NCBI GenBank assembly: GCA_902791695.1
Contig: CADAWR010000002.1
Span: forward strand, 124,001-188,000
Source of the DNA: an uncultured Bacteroidota bacterium
GTDB taxonomy: Bacteria; Bacteroidota; Bacteroidia; Bacteroidales; P3
Direction of reading: 5' to 3'
Length of the DNA stretch: 64,000 nucleotides
The notes beneath the pieces were generated by a model. The model made no database searches. It was not told the origin of the DNA and saw only the letters and a program-made list of their open reading frames with translations. The first letter of the stretch is position 1. Every line of letters begins with the position of its first letter. Position numbers and translations under genes: made by a program. Shown here piece by piece: positions 54,779-63,730 of this stretch.

Positions 54779-57361
54779 ATGACAAGCAACGAAATACGCA
54801 AAGCCTTTTTAGACTATTTTGAGAGCAAGGACCACCATGTGGTGCCGAGTGCACCGATGGTCATCAAGAACGACCCGACGCTGATGTTCACCAACGCCGG
54901 CATGAACCAGTTCAAGGATATTTTCCTTGGCAACCAGCAACGCCAGTGGCCACGCGCCACCGACAGCCAGAAGTGCCTGCGCGTCAGCGGCAAGCACAAT
55001 GACCTGGAGGAGGTGGGACACGACACCTACCACCACACGATGTTCGAGATGCTGGGCAACTGGAGCTTCGGCGACTATTTCAAGAAGGAGGCCATCGCCT
55101 ACGGCTGGGAGTTTCTGACCGAGGTGATGAAGATAAACAAGGACTGGCTCTACGTCACCGTCTTCGGCGGCGACGAGAAGGAGGGTCTGGAGATGGACAT
55201 GGAGGCCTACAACTACTGGAAGGAGCACATCAGCGAGGACCGCATTCTGCGCGGCTCCAAGAAGGATAACTTCTGGGAGATGGGCGACCAAGGCCCCTGC
55301 GGCCCCTGCTCGGAGATACACGTGGACATACGTCCCGACGAGGAGAAGGCCAAGGTGCCGGGCAAGGACTTGGTGAACAAGGACAACCCGCAGGTGATAG
55401 AGATATGGAACCTGGTGTTCATGCAGTTCAACCGCAAGGCCGACGGCAGCCTGGAGCCGCTGAAGGCCAAGCACATCGACACCGGCATGGGCTTCGAGCG
55501 CCTCTGCATGGTGATGCAGGGCAAGCGCTCCAACTACGACACCGACGTGTTCCAGCCCCTCATTCAGGAGATTGCCGCCAAGTGCGGCAAGCGCTACGGC
55601 GAGAACGAGGAGGCCGACATCGCCATGCGCGTCTGTGCCGACCACCTGCGCGCCGTGAGCTTCAGCATAGCCGACGGCCAGTTGCCCAGCAACGTGAAGG
55701 CCGGATATGTGATACGCCGTATCCTGCGCCGCGCAGTGCGTTACGGCTATACCTTCCTCGGCTTCACCGAGCCTTTCATCAATAGCCTTGTCCCCACTCT
55801 CGTGGGCCAGATGGGACATCAGTTCCCCGAGCTCAAGAAGCAGCAGGAGCTGATACAGCGCATCATCCTCGAAGAGGAACAGGCATTCCTGCGCACCCTC
55901 GCAGGCGGCATCAAGCGCTTCGAGGACTACGCCGCCAAGTGCAAGGACAAGGTTGTCGACGGCGCCTTTGCATTCGAGCTGTTCGACACATATGGCTTCC
56001 CCATAGACCTCACCCAGCTGATAGCCTCGGAGAAAGGCATCAGTGTCGACATGGAGGGCTTCAACCGCGGTCTCGCCGAGCAGAAAGAGCGCAGCCGTGG
56101 TGCCGCAAAGGTGGAGAGCGACGACTGGCAGGAGCTGCTTCCGGGTGTGGAGGAGGAATTCGTCGGCTACGACCTCCTTGAGGCTGATGTGCGCATTGCC
56201 CGCTACCGTAGAGTGAAAGCCAAAGATAAAGAGTTCTACCAGCTGGTGTTCGACCGCACCCCCTTCTACGGCGAGAGCGGCGGCCAGGCAGGCGACACCG
56301 GCAAATTGGGTAATCTTGAAATCAAGAACACAAAGAAGGAAAACGGCCTTATCGTGCATATCGTCGACGAACTGCCTGAAGACCTTACGGCCACCTTCCA
56401 CGCCAGTGTGGATGCCGACAAGCGCCAGGCTACAGCCTGCAACCACTCGGCCACCCACCTTATGCACCACGCTCTGCGCCAGGTGCTCGGCGACCATGTG
56501 GAGCAAAAAGGCTCGAGCGTGGACCCGCAGCGCCTGCGCTTCGACTTCAGCCACTTTGCGAAGTTGTCGCATGAGGAGATACGCGACGTGGAGCGCCGTG
56601 TGAATATTATGATACGCCAGTGCCTGCCTCTGGAGGAGCACCGCGCAATGCCCATCGCTGAAGCGCAGAAGCTAGGCGCAATGGCCCTCTTCGGCGAGAA
56701 ATACGGCGACAAGGTGCGCGTGGTGAAGTACGGCCCCAGCATTGAGTTCTGCGGCGGTACGCATGTGCAGAACACCGGCATGATCGGTAGCTTCCGCATT
56801 GTCAGCGAAGGCGCCATTGCCGCCGGCATGCGCCGCATAGAAGCCGTGACGGCAGCCGCTGCAGAGCGATATGCCGACGAGCAGCAGGAACAGATAATGG
56901 CTCTCACCGAAATGTTCAAGGGCACCAAAGACCTTGGAGCCTCCATCGCCAAACTGCAGGAGGACAACACATCCCTTAAGGCCACCGTGGAGCAGCTACA
57001 GAAAGAGAAAGCCGCCGGTGTGGCACGTGCTGTCGCCGAAAAGCTTCACTCCTCACCCATTCTCGTGGAGCGTATGGACAGTGACGTCACTACGCTCAAA
57101 GATGCCCTTATAGCGCTCCGCAACGAGAACCCCGATATGGCAGTGGTGCTGGGCAGCGTCACCGCCGGCAAGCCTGCTCTCCTCATTGTACTTGGCGACA
57201 ACCGCATCGCCGCAGGCCTCAACGCCGGCCAGATGGTGCGCACACTCGGCAAGGAGATACAGGGCGGCGGCGGCGGACAGCCGTTCTTTGCCACTGCAGG
57301 CGGCAAGAATCCAGACGGCCTCGATAAAGCCCTAAATATGGCCAAAGACCTTATCAAATAA
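54779..57361 (+). CDS. alaS: Alanyl-tRNA synthetase
   Basis: 860 residues. The class II core shows TNAGMNQFKDIFLG and FEMLGNWSFGDYF near the N-terminus, and GPCGPCSEIH. The editing domain has the HSATHLMHH zinc motif (about 558) and CGGTHVQNTG (about 659). A C-terminal coiled coil and DHHA1-like domain end with GGGGGQPFFATAGG. It charges tRNA-Ala and removes mischarged Ser or Gly. It follows the GroES-like gene. Confidence 0.98.
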   Translation: MTSNEIRKAFLDYFESKDHHVVPSAPMVIKNDPTLMFTNAGMNQFKDIFLGNQQRQWPRATDSQKCLRVSGKHNDLEEVGHDTYHHTMFEMLGNWSFGDYFKKEAIAYGWEFLTEVMKINKDWLYVTVFGGDEKEGLEMDMEAYNYWKEHISEDRILRGSKKDNFWEMGDQGPCGPCSEIHVDIRPDEEKAKVPGKDLVNKDNPQVIEIWNLVFMQFNRKADGSLEPLKAKHIDTGMGFERLCMVMQGKRSNYDTDVFQPLIQEIAAKCGKRYGENEEADIAMRVCADHLRAVSFSIADGQLPSNVKAGYVIRRILRRAVRYGYTFLGFTEPFINSLVPTLVGQMGHQFPELKKQQELIQRIILEEEQAFLRTLAGGIKRFEDYAAKCKDKVVDGAFAFELFDTYGFPIDLTQLIASEKGISVDMEGFNRGLAEQKERSRGAAKVESDDWQELLPGVEEEFVGYDLLEADVRIARYRRVKAKDKEFYQLVFDRTPFYGESGGQAGDTGKLGNLEIKNTKKENGLIVHIVDELPEDLTATFHASVDADKRQATACNHSATHLMHHALRQVLGDHVEQKGSSVDPQRLRFDFSHFAKLSHEEIRDVERRVNIMIRQCLPLEEHRAMPIAEAQKLGAMALFGEKYGDKVRVVKYGPSIEFCGGTHVQNTGMIGSFRIVSEGAIAAGMRRIEAVTAAAAERYADEQQEQIMALTEMFKGTKDLGASIAKLQEDNTSLKATVEQLQKEKAAGVARAVAEKLHSSPILVERMDSDVTTLKDALIALRNENPDMAVVLGSVTAGKPALLIVLGDNRIAAGLNAGQMVRTLGKEIQGGGGGQPFFATAGGKNPDGLDKALNMAKDLIK

Positions 57362-57391
57362 CGTTTATAACAACCTTTAACAATAAATATC

Positions 57392-57637
57392 ATGGACTTA
57401 CAGACCATCACCTCGCTGATGCTTTCGAGCGACTACAAGGACAGAATGAAAGCCGAATACTATCATCTGCTGAACCGCAAGGAGAACCTTGAGGCGGTGC
57501 TTAAACTGTGGGACGGCGGCAAGCTGACCTTCACACCCGACTGCCCCCGCAGCATCTACGACCTGCAGCTGCGCGCCATGAACGACTACAAAGCCGTTCT
57601 CGAGGCAAGAGCCAAGATTGAGAAGATTACACTCTAA
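57392..57637 (+). CDS. Small conserved protein, crAss001_48-like
   Basis: 81 residues, soluble, helical. The opening SSDYKDRMKAEYYHLLNRKENLE and the ending YKAVLEARAKIEKITL resemble a small Bacteroidota and phage family described as crAss001_48-related; this similarity is from memory of the pattern. The function is unknown. It lies 30 nt after alaS on the same strand and converges on the S41 peptidase gene. Confidence 0.65.
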   Translation: MDLQTITSLMLSSDYKDRMKAEYYHLLNRKENLEAVLKLWDGGKLTFTPDCPRSIYDLQLRAMNDYKAVLEARAKIEKITL

Positions 57638-57642
57638 GGGCG

Positions 57643-59226
57643 TCAGCCTTTTCTGATAGCTTCCAGTGCACGCTGATAGCCATCGTCGACCTCTTTCATC
57701 ACCTTGTAGTAATACTCGATGCCGAAGAGGTTACGGGCTATTTGTGCTTTGAGCATGAGCCGCATGTAGCGGTCACTGTGTGCCGTGCGTTTCGGCTCGG
57801 CAGCCTCTTTCTCCGCATCACGCACCACACCTTTCTCCACAGCTACTGCCTCCAATATGCTGTCGAGGCCGAATGAGTCGTAGTTGGCCAGGTAGGTGTC
57901 GAAGTCCTTAACCTTCGGATCTCGGCGATGCTGGTCGGCCCACTGCATGGGGAACGTGTTGAGAATACCTTTTCCTCGCAGCGAAATGTAGAAGTCGCTG
58001 AGCCTCATTGTGTCCATGGGCACAAAGATGTCTGGCATCACACCGCCCCCACCGTATACGGTACGGCCGTGCGCCGTAGTGTATTTGAGGCTGTCGGCGA
58101 AATGTATGGAGTCGGCATTGACGAGCTCACCGTGACGGTAGCGTTCGTTGACATCCTGCCGGTAGGCATCCGTCCCTTCGTCATAGGGGCGCTGGATACA
58201 ACGTCCCGAAGGTGTGTAATAGCGCGCCGTTGTGAGGCGTATCTGTCCGCCGTCCTGCAAGGGGAACATGCGCTGCACCAATCCCTTGCCGTATGAGCGG
58301 CGCCCCACCAAAGTACCGCGGTCCCAATCCTGCACAGCACCGCTGACAATCTCGCTGGCGCTGGCTGAACCTTCGTCAATCATCACCACAAGACGCCCCT
58401 CACGCCAGTTGCCGCGACCGTTGGCGGTAAAGTTGTGGCGGGGTGACTTGCGGCCTTGTGTATACACTATCAGCTGCCCACGCTCAAGGAACTCGTTGGC
58501 CATGCCGTTGGCGATATCCAGAAAGCCGCCGGTATTGCCACGCAGGTCGAGCATCAAAGCCGTCATACCCTGCCTCTTCAATTCCTTAAGAGCTTTGCGG
58601 AACTCATCCACCGACGTGCGGGCAAAACGCGTGAGGCGTATGTAGCCAACGCTGTCGTCAGCCATGAAGTAGGTGTCTATCGAGTAGATGGGCACCTTGT
58701 CGCGTATAATATGGAACGTGTACTCGGTACCCGAGCGCAATATGTCTATCACCACTTCGGTGCCTTTCTTGCCGCGCAAGCGCTTAAAGACGAAGTTGTT
58801 GTTGATGGTGTCGCCAGTGGCCGCTTCGCCGTCAATACGCAGCAGCTTGTCACCCACCATCACGCCCACCTTCTCGCTGGGACCGCCCTCGATAACCGAC
58901 TGCACCACAATGGTGTCGCTGACTATCTGGAACGATATGCCAACCCCTTCGAAGTTGCCCTGCAGCCCCTCGTTGGCGCGCTCGACGTCCTTGGCGGCGA
59001 TATAGACGCTGTGGGGGTCGAGAGCCTTGAGCATCGCGTTGATGGCCTCGGTGCTCATCTTGTCCATATCCGGCCCTTCGGTGTAGTTGCCGTCGATAAG
59101 CTTCATCACCTCGTCCACCCTCGCCTGCCCCGCTGTTATGGTGTCTGGGATAAAAGGCTTCTGCGCGCTAGCTACAGTGACGATAGAGATAATAGAAACA
59201 ATAGATAGAATAGACTTGATAGACAT
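57643..59226 (-). CDS. S41-family C-terminal processing peptidase
   Basis: 527 residues: signal peptide (to VASAQ), an N-terminal helical part (25-85), a PDZ domain (about 90-180; GVGISFQIV, VGVMVGDKLLRIDG) and a tail-specific protease domain. The catalytic Ser lies in DEGSASASEI and the Lys in RRSYGKGLV, with RGNTGGFLDIANGMA in between. It degrades periplasmic proteins marked by nonpolar C-termini. It is 26 nt downstream of the agmatine deiminase gene on the same strand. Confidence 0.95.
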   Translation of the reverse strand: MSIKSILSIVSIISIVTVASAQKPFIPDTITAGQARVDEVMKLIDGNYTEGPDMDKMSTEAINAMLKALDPHSVYIAAKDVERANEGLQGNFEGVGISFQIVSDTIVVQSVIEGGPSEKVGVMVGDKLLRIDGEAATGDTINNNFVFKRLRGKKGTEVVIDILRSGTEYTFHIIRDKVPIYSIDTYFMADDSVGYIRLTRFARTSVDEFRKALKELKRQGMTALMLDLRGNTGGFLDIANGMANEFLERGQLIVYTQGRKSPRHNFTANGRGNWREGRLVVMIDEGSASASEIVSGAVQDWDRGTLVGRRSYGKGLVQRMFPLQDGGQIRLTTARYYTPSGRCIQRPYDEGTDAYRQDVNERYRHGELVNADSIHFADSLKYTTAHGRTVYGGGGVMPDIFVPMDTMRLSDFYISLRGKGILNTFPMQWADQHRRDPKVKDFDTYLANYDSFGLDSILEAVAVEKGVVRDAEKEAAEPKRTAHSDRYMRLMLKAQIARNLFGIEYYYKVMKEVDDGYQRALEAIRKG

Positions 59227-59252
59227 AACGCTTAACTCTTAACTTTTAACTC

Positions 59253-60326
59253 TTAACTGGCAGCTGGCATTTGCTGGCTGAGGCAGTGGAAGGACCCCAA
59301 GCCCCATATGATGTCGGTAGAATCTATGCCTATCACCTCGCGGTCGGGGAAGCAGGCCTCCAGTATGTAGGCTGCCTCATTGTCCGTCAGGCAGCGGTAG
59401 GTGGGGAATATCACCTTGCCGTTGGCAATATAGAAGTTGGCGTACGAAGCCGGCAGGCGCTGGCCGTCGTAGAAGACCACATCTGGCATCGGCAGCTCCA
59501 CGATTGTGGGTTGCTTGCCGTTGGCCAGACGGCAACGGTTCAGCATCTTGAGGTTCTTCTGCAGCGGCTCGTAGTTCTCGTCCCACATATCCTCTTCCAC
59601 CGCAGTGATGATAGTGTCCTCGCTCACAAAGCGGCTCAGGTCGTCGACATGGCCGTCGGTGTCGTCGCCCACGATGCCGTCGCCGAGCCATATAATATTG
59701 TCCACGCCGTAGTAGTCGCGCAGGTAACCTTCGATCTGGTCCTGGTTGAGCTGCGGATTACGGTTGGGGTTGAGCAGGCATGAGGTGGTGGTGAGCAGGT
59801 CGCCGCAACCGTTGACGTCTATCGAGCCGCCTTCCATCACTATGCCGGGCTCGAAGAGCACCGTCTCGGGCATCAGGTCGTGGATGCGCACCGGCACCTG
59901 CGTGTCGAGCTCGTAGGGGTACTTGCCGCCCCATGCGTTGTGGTTCCAGTTGACAATGGCGCGCTTCGCAACATGGCAGTTCACTCCCTGCCGGTCGTGG
60001 TCCGCCATATTGCGGTTGAGCAGGAACGCCGGGCCATGGTCACGGCACCAGGCGTCGTTGCTCGGTATCACATGCAGGCAGATGTTGCCCATATTGGTGC
60101 CTATAGCCTCAAGTTCGCGGTGCACATGCGCCAGCATCTGCTCGTCGTCCACGTTGATGTGCACCTGCTCGCCCTCGGCGAGGGTCTTCACAAAGAGGTG
60201 GTACGACGGGTATATGGTCTCAATCTTTCCCGGCCACGAGTCAGGGTTCTTCGGGTACGTGAGCCACGTGGCCTCATGCTTTGCCCACTCGGCGGGCATA
60301 TAGTAGCCTTGTTCCTTTGGAGTCAT
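59253..60326 (-). CDS. aguA: Agmatine deiminase
   Basis: 357 residues. The guanidino-group hydrolase fold shows NDAWCRDHGPAF (about 89-100; Asp of the substrate site), NAWGGKYPYE, FEPGIVMEGGSIDVNG (about 153-168; Glu), GDDTDGHVDDLSRF (about 215-228; His-Asp) and the catalytic Cys348 in SFHCLSQQ. The reaction is agmatine plus water to N-carbamoylputrescine plus ammonia. It shares one base (TGATG) with aguB, its pathway partner. Confidence 0.94.
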   Translation of the reverse strand: MTPKEQGYYMPAEWAKHEATWLTYPKNPDSWPGKIETIYPSYHLFVKTLAEGEQVHINVDDEQMLAHVHRELEAIGTNMGNICLHVIPSNDAWCRDHGPAFLLNRNMADHDRQGVNCHVAKRAIVNWNHNAWGGKYPYELDTQVPVRIHDLMPETVLFEPGIVMEGGSIDVNGCGDLLTTTSCLLNPNRNPQLNQDQIEGYLRDYYGVDNIIWLGDGIVGDDTDGHVDDLSRFVSEDTIITAVEEDMWDENYEPLQKNLKMLNRCRLANGKQPTIVELPMPDVVFYDGQRLPASYANFYIANGKVIFPTYRCLTDNEAAYILEACFPDREVIGIDSTDIIWGLGSFHCLSQQMPAAS

Positions 60327-61192
60327 CAGTCAATGTATCTTTTGGTTATGTCACCGTAGCTGTCAATGCGGCGGTCGCGCAGGTAGGGCCAGTGGCGGCG
60401 GTAGTGGTCGGTCTCGTCCAGATCGAGCGTCTGGATGTGCAGCGCTTCATCGTAGTGCGGTGCCTGCCAGAGCACGCGCCCGAAGGCGTTGGTCACAAAC
60501 GAGCCGCCCCAGAACTGCATACCGCCCTCCAATCCAGTGCGGTTCACGCTGACCACCGGCACCCCGTTGGCCACAGCGTGGCTGCGCTGGATGGTCTGCC
60601 AGGCGGCATACTGCTCGCGGTTGTCCTTCTCCTTCTGCCGCACATCCCAGCCGATGGCCGTGGGGTAGAACAATATCTGTGCGCCCTTGAGCGCCGTGAT
60701 GCGGCTTGCCTCCGGGTACCACTGGTCCCAGCATATCAGCACGCCCACGGTGGCGAACTTGGTCTTGAACACCTTGTAGCCCAAGTCGCCCGGCGTGAAG
60801 TAGAACTTCTCATAGTAACCCGGGTCATCCGGAATGTGCATCTTGCGGTACTTGCCCAGGTAGCTGCCGTCGGCGTCGATCACCGCCGTCGTGTTGTGGT
60901 ACAAGCCCTCGGCGCGTTTCTCGAACATCGAGCATATCAGCACTACGCCCAGCTCCTTGGCCAGCGCCATGAAGTGCTGGGTCGTGGGCCCTTCGGGTAT
61001 GGGTTCCGCCAGTTTGAAGTTCTCGTAGCGCTCCTCGTCGCAGAAATAGAGCGACGCGAACAGCTCCTGCAAGCATATAATCTGTGCGCCACCTGCGGCC
61101 AGCTCGCGCACCTTTTCTGTGTAGCGCTCAATGTTTTGCGCCTTATCCTCGACGCAGCTCATCTGCGCTACGCCCACTTTCACTTTGTTCAT
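60326..61192 (-). CDS. aguB: N-carbamoylputrescine amidase
   Basis: 288 residues, nitrilase fold. The Glu-Lys-Cys triad is E43 (LQELF), K117 (YRKMHIP) and C154 (LICWDQW). The YYEKFYFTPG segment and overall length fit AguB, which converts N-carbamoylputrescine to putrescine, CO2 and ammonia. The gene comes first, followed by aguA, giving the two-step agmatine route to putrescine. A promoter box lies at 61215-61222. Confidence 0.95.
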   Translation of the reverse strand: MNKVKVGVAQMSCVEDKAQNIERYTEKVRELAAGGAQIICLQELFASLYFCDEERYENFKLAEPIPEGPTTQHFMALAKELGVVLICSMFEKRAEGLYHNTTAVIDADGSYLGKYRKMHIPDDPGYYEKFYFTPGDLGYKVFKTKFATVGVLICWDQWYPEASRITALKGAQILFYPTAIGWDVRQKEKDNREQYAAWQTIQRSHAVANGVPVVSVNRTGLEGGMQFWGGSFVTNAFGRVLWQAPHYDEALHIQTLDLDETDHYRRHWPYLRDRRIDSYGDITKRYID

Positions 61193-61214
61193 TCTCTACG
61201 TAGGTTTTGGACTG

Positions 61215-61222
61215 CAAAGATA
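61215..61222 (-). promoter_or_regulatory. -7 box of the aguBA operon
   Basis: TATCTTTG on the minus strand, 23 nt upstream of the aguB ATG; TTTG lies directly adjacent rather than at -33. Confidence 0.7.
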
Positions 61223-61269
61223 CAAACTTTTTTTCAATCCCAAAGAAAAAAACAACATGTCAAAGAACA

Positions 61270-61298
61270 CACCCACCTCCTGTTTCAGGAAGTGGGTG
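61270..61298 (-). terminator. Probable terminator of the T9SS-cargo gene
   Basis: CACCCA (61270-61275) pairs with TGGGTG (61293-61298), with an inner TCCTG/CAGGA stem and a 3-nt loop. The U-tract on the minus strand is weak (GTGTTCTTTG), so termination may be partial. Confidence 0.45.
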
Positions 61299-61361
61299 CA
61301 TATAATATAAGGCCTTTTGAGCGGAAAATCGTTTTTTAACCATACTTTAACACCTGCCGGC

Positions 61362-62588
61362 TTACTCAACAGCCAGCTTCCTCGCCGCTGTGCCCTGTGC
61401 CGTTGTGATTTGCACAATATACAGACCCTTGGCAAGACCTCCGAGGTCAAGCGTGCATGTCTTTTCGCCAGCCATATCATAGCACTGTATTCTCTCACCT
61501 TTCACCGTCAGCAGCTCCACGCTCCTGATACCCTCCTCACACTGCACCGTGGCGCTCCCGTGCGCGGGGTTCGGCGTCAGGCTCACCTCGGGCGAATATT
61601 CCATATGACGTATACCCACACCGCCAGTGTCGGGCTCATGTTCGCCCACATAGAACAGCGTCGGAGCGCCCCAATCGCTCCACACCACCGTGTCGGCGTG
61701 TATGTGGCAGCGGTGGTGGCACTGCGTCCGCAGCCGTGCGACATAATAGATGCCTGTGCTGAGGCCTGTGGCAGTGTAGTTGTTGTCGGTGAGGTCGACC
61801 ACCGCCGCCGAGTCGACAGGCTGATTGTATGGCACCACAGACAACTGGCAACTGTCGCCATCCATATCCCACGCCAGCACAGCGTAGTCCTCGCCTCTCT
61901 CGTTCACCTCGGCCACCGCCGCCCCGCACCCTATCCGCTCCGGCTGGATGATAGGGAAATATCCTCCCCAGTAAGCTGACAAGCCACTGTTATATTGGGG
62001 TGGGGTATTATCGCCAAAGAAATTGATCCAGTGTTGATTGTGGTTCCTGTCAATGGCAGAACACCGTGGGTCAGTAACACAATTATCGTTATTGCCAACC
62101 CATCTTGCACCCAAATAAACAGCTCCACTCAAGACATGTGGAGTGGAAAAGAAATATTCATAGCAGGGTGCTGCCGAATTGATTATTTCTCCCCCTTCCA
62201 TTGCCGAATACATATAATAGGTCGCCCTCGAATAACTTGTGATGCTGTCTATGCAAACCAAGTCTTTGTCATTCACAATTGTGTATAGCAACATTGTATA
62301 ACCAGCAGAATCGATGTCATTTTCATCAATTCTGAATAATGTTGCCGCCACTCCGTAAACAGTTGTCTCTGTTGGCAGAATATACTCATAACCTCTCATA
62401 AAACAGCCGTGTCGATAATAAGCGCAAGGGTTATAATTCAGAAAACTTTGTCGAGACACCTGACAATCAGCAGTATTGATTGGATTGAACAGATAGCACG
62501 AATCACCATAACGCACAGTATCACCCATCGCATACACTACGCTTGAGAAGATATTAAATGCCAAAAAGAGTATAATTGTTTTTTTCAT
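61362..62588 (-). CDS. Secreted protein with T9SS C-terminal sorting domain
   Basis: 408 residues. Signal peptide (to VVYAM), a Cys-rich N-terminal region (10-120), a fibronectin-like part (about 225-300), then a type A CTD (about 335-408): SLTPNPAHGSATVQ, then GLAKGLYIVQITTAQG and an ending KLAVE. The CTD directs passage through the outer membrane by the type IX secretion system. The N-terminal region has no recognised domain, so the extracellular role is unknown. It lies downstream of the small exported protein gene on the same strand (80 nt gap). Confidence 0.85.
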   Translation of the reverse strand: MKKTIILFLAFNIFSSVVYAMGDTVRYGDSCYLFNPINTADCQVSRQSFLNYNPCAYYRHGCFMRGYEYILPTETTVYGVAATLFRIDENDIDSAGYTMLLYTIVNDKDLVCIDSITSYSRATYYMYSAMEGGEIINSAAPCYEYFFSTPHVLSGAVYLGARWVGNNDNCVTDPRCSAIDRNHNQHWINFFGDNTPPQYNSGLSAYWGGYFPIIQPERIGCGAAVAEVNERGEDYAVLAWDMDGDSCQLSVVPYNQPVDSAAVVDLTDNNYTATGLSTGIYYVARLRTQCHHRCHIHADTVVWSDWGAPTLFYVGEHEPDTGGVGIRHMEYSPEVSLTPNPAHGSATVQCEEGIRSVELLTVKGERIQCYDMAGEKTCTLDLGGLAKGLYIVQITTAQGTAARKLAVE

Positions 62589-62668
62589 ATTATATTACCA
62601 TTTATTGGTTTTCACATTCAATATTAAACGAGTATGGATTAAGACCAAGCGTGTCCGGATCTGGCACG

Positions 62669-62947
62669 CTAGTGGTTGCGACATTGAACGAACATATCAT
62701 ATATTTCAATGCCCGGAGCAAGCTCCCTGTTGTACACATCATGCGTCGATATCTCCACAAAGTCGATATATGTTTTCCCATTTAATGAATAAGCTGTTAT
62801 ATCGTGGTCTCTGTCGTAGCAACGAGTAATGGTATTGCTGCCATATTCCCCTGTGCTTTCCGTTGCCTGTAGGCTTATGGCCAACTGTCCCGACATCGGT
62901 ATTGAAACCGACATAAAAAACAATACAAGTAATAGTGTCTTTTTCAT
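62669..62947 (-). CDS. Small exported protein
   Basis: 92 residues with a signal peptide (MKKTLLLVLFFMSVSIPMSGQ) and about 70 mature residues, acidic, with no domain recognised. It ends MFVQCRNH, without a sorting domain. A promoter box at 62980-62987 is 33 nt upstream, so the gene is probably real. It may form a unit with the T9SS-cargo gene that follows. Confidence 0.65.
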   Translation of the reverse strand: MKKTLLLVLFFMSVSIPMSGQLAISLQATESTGEYGSNTITRCYDRDHDITAYSLNGKTYIDFVEISTHDVYNRELAPGIEIYDMFVQCRNH

Positions 62948-62979
62948 AATTATATTTTTTGATGGTTAGATTTTGATTG

Positions 62980-62987
62980 CAAATATA
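62980..62987 (-). promoter_or_regulatory. -7 box of the small exported protein gene
   Basis: TATATTTG on the minus strand, perfect TAnnTTTG, 33 nt upstream of the ATG. Confidence 0.65.
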
Positions 62988-63130
62988 CACATTATTCTTT
63001 ATATGACCAAATTGTTTCGTCAATATATTGATAATCATAACGTAATTTTGCATCAATCTATAATATTCATACCATCTCGGTCTAAAGGCCGTCCAAAATG
63101 GAGATGGCAGGAGTGGGAAGGGGGGCTTGG

Positions 63131-63151
63131 TCATTTATGGTAATTCGCGTT
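63131..63151 (-). repeat. 20-mer GAATTACC repeat, inverted copy
   Basis: Minus strand reads AACGCGAATTACCATAAATG, closely matching the plus-strand copies at 63691-63710 and 63711-63730 and a looser one near 32634. Confidence 0.75.
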
Positions 63152-63180
63152 CAAAATAAAACACTGGAGTGCAGGTAGAG

Positions 63181-63313
63181 CCTCGGTGCCTCTCCGTACC
63201 CGCTCCGACTGTTCTACGGTTGTTCACCGGTTGTTTAACGGTTTAAACCGTCAAACAGTCGTAGAACAACCGTAGAAATGACGGGGAGGGGGCGAAGAGG
63301 GGGCGAAGAAAAT
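63181..63313. repeat. 11-nt-period palindromic element, copy C
   Basis: Lies in the 403-nt divergent gap between the small exported protein gene (-) and yajC (+). The 80-bp palindrome (63205-63284) is centred on TTT|AAA at 63244/63245. Left units: CTCCGACTGTT, CTACGGTTGTT, CACCGGTTGTT, TAACGGTTTAA; the outer unit of the right arm also reads CTACGG, a paired change relative to copies A and B. Tail: ACGGGGAGGGG, GCGAAGAGGGG, GCGAAGAAAAT. Confidence 0.85.
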
Positions 63314-63350
63314 ACGTTTTTTTTATATTTCTATACAATAATATTGCGGG

Positions 63351-63683
63351 ATGGACGTTAAAGATAATTCAAGAAAACAAAAAAACAGTAAAGATATGGT
63401 ATTATTAGACATTGCAAACGGCTGGAAGACAGCCATCATGGTGGTGGCGATGATTGCCGTGTTCTATTTCTTCCTCATCAAGCCGCAGAGCGACAAGACC
63501 AAGAAAGAGGCCGCTTACCGCGACAGCCTGAAGGCCGGCGACGAGCTGATGACCGCCGGCGGCATCCACGTGAAGTTCGTGAGCCGCGACGGCGCCTATG
63601 CCGTGGTGGAGGCCGCCCCGGGAGTGAAGATGAAGGTGCAGATAGCCACGCTGCAGCCTGTCCCCGAGAGAAAAAGCAAATAG
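63351..63683 (+). CDS. yajC: Preprotein translocase subunit YajC
   Basis: 110 residues: a polar head (1-25), one membrane helix (TAIMVVAMIAVFYFFLIKPQ, about 27-46, with the diagnostic FFLIKPQ), then a small cytoplasmic domain (GDELMTAGGIHVKFVS). YajC associates with SecDF and YidC at the translocon. A start at the ATG at 63396 (MVLLDIANG) is also possible. The 25-nt gap to the next gene suggests an operon. Confidence 0.9.
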   Translation: MDVKDNSRKQKNSKDMVLLDIANGWKTAIMVVAMIAVFYFFLIKPQSDKTKKEAAYRDSLKAGDELMTAGGIHVKFVSRDGAYAVVEAAPGVKMKVQIATLQPVPERKSK

Positions 63684-63690
63684 TTTTTTT

Positions 63691-63730
63691 AACGCGAATT
63701 ACCGTAGATGAACGTGAATTACCGTAGATT
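63691..63730 (+). repeat. Tandem 20-mer repeat across the tolC start codon
   Basis: AACGCGAATTACCGTAGATG (63691-63710) is followed directly by AACGTGAATTACCGTAGATT (63711-63730), two mismatches. The ATG of the next gene is the end of the first copy, so the second copy is the first 20 nt of coding sequence. Confidence 0.85.

Noticed and set aside
54809-56641. 610-codon open frame on the minus strand opposite alaS
   Set aside because: Antisense shadow of alaS, which has all synthetase motifs; the shadow protein is low in charge diversity and has no recognisable domain.
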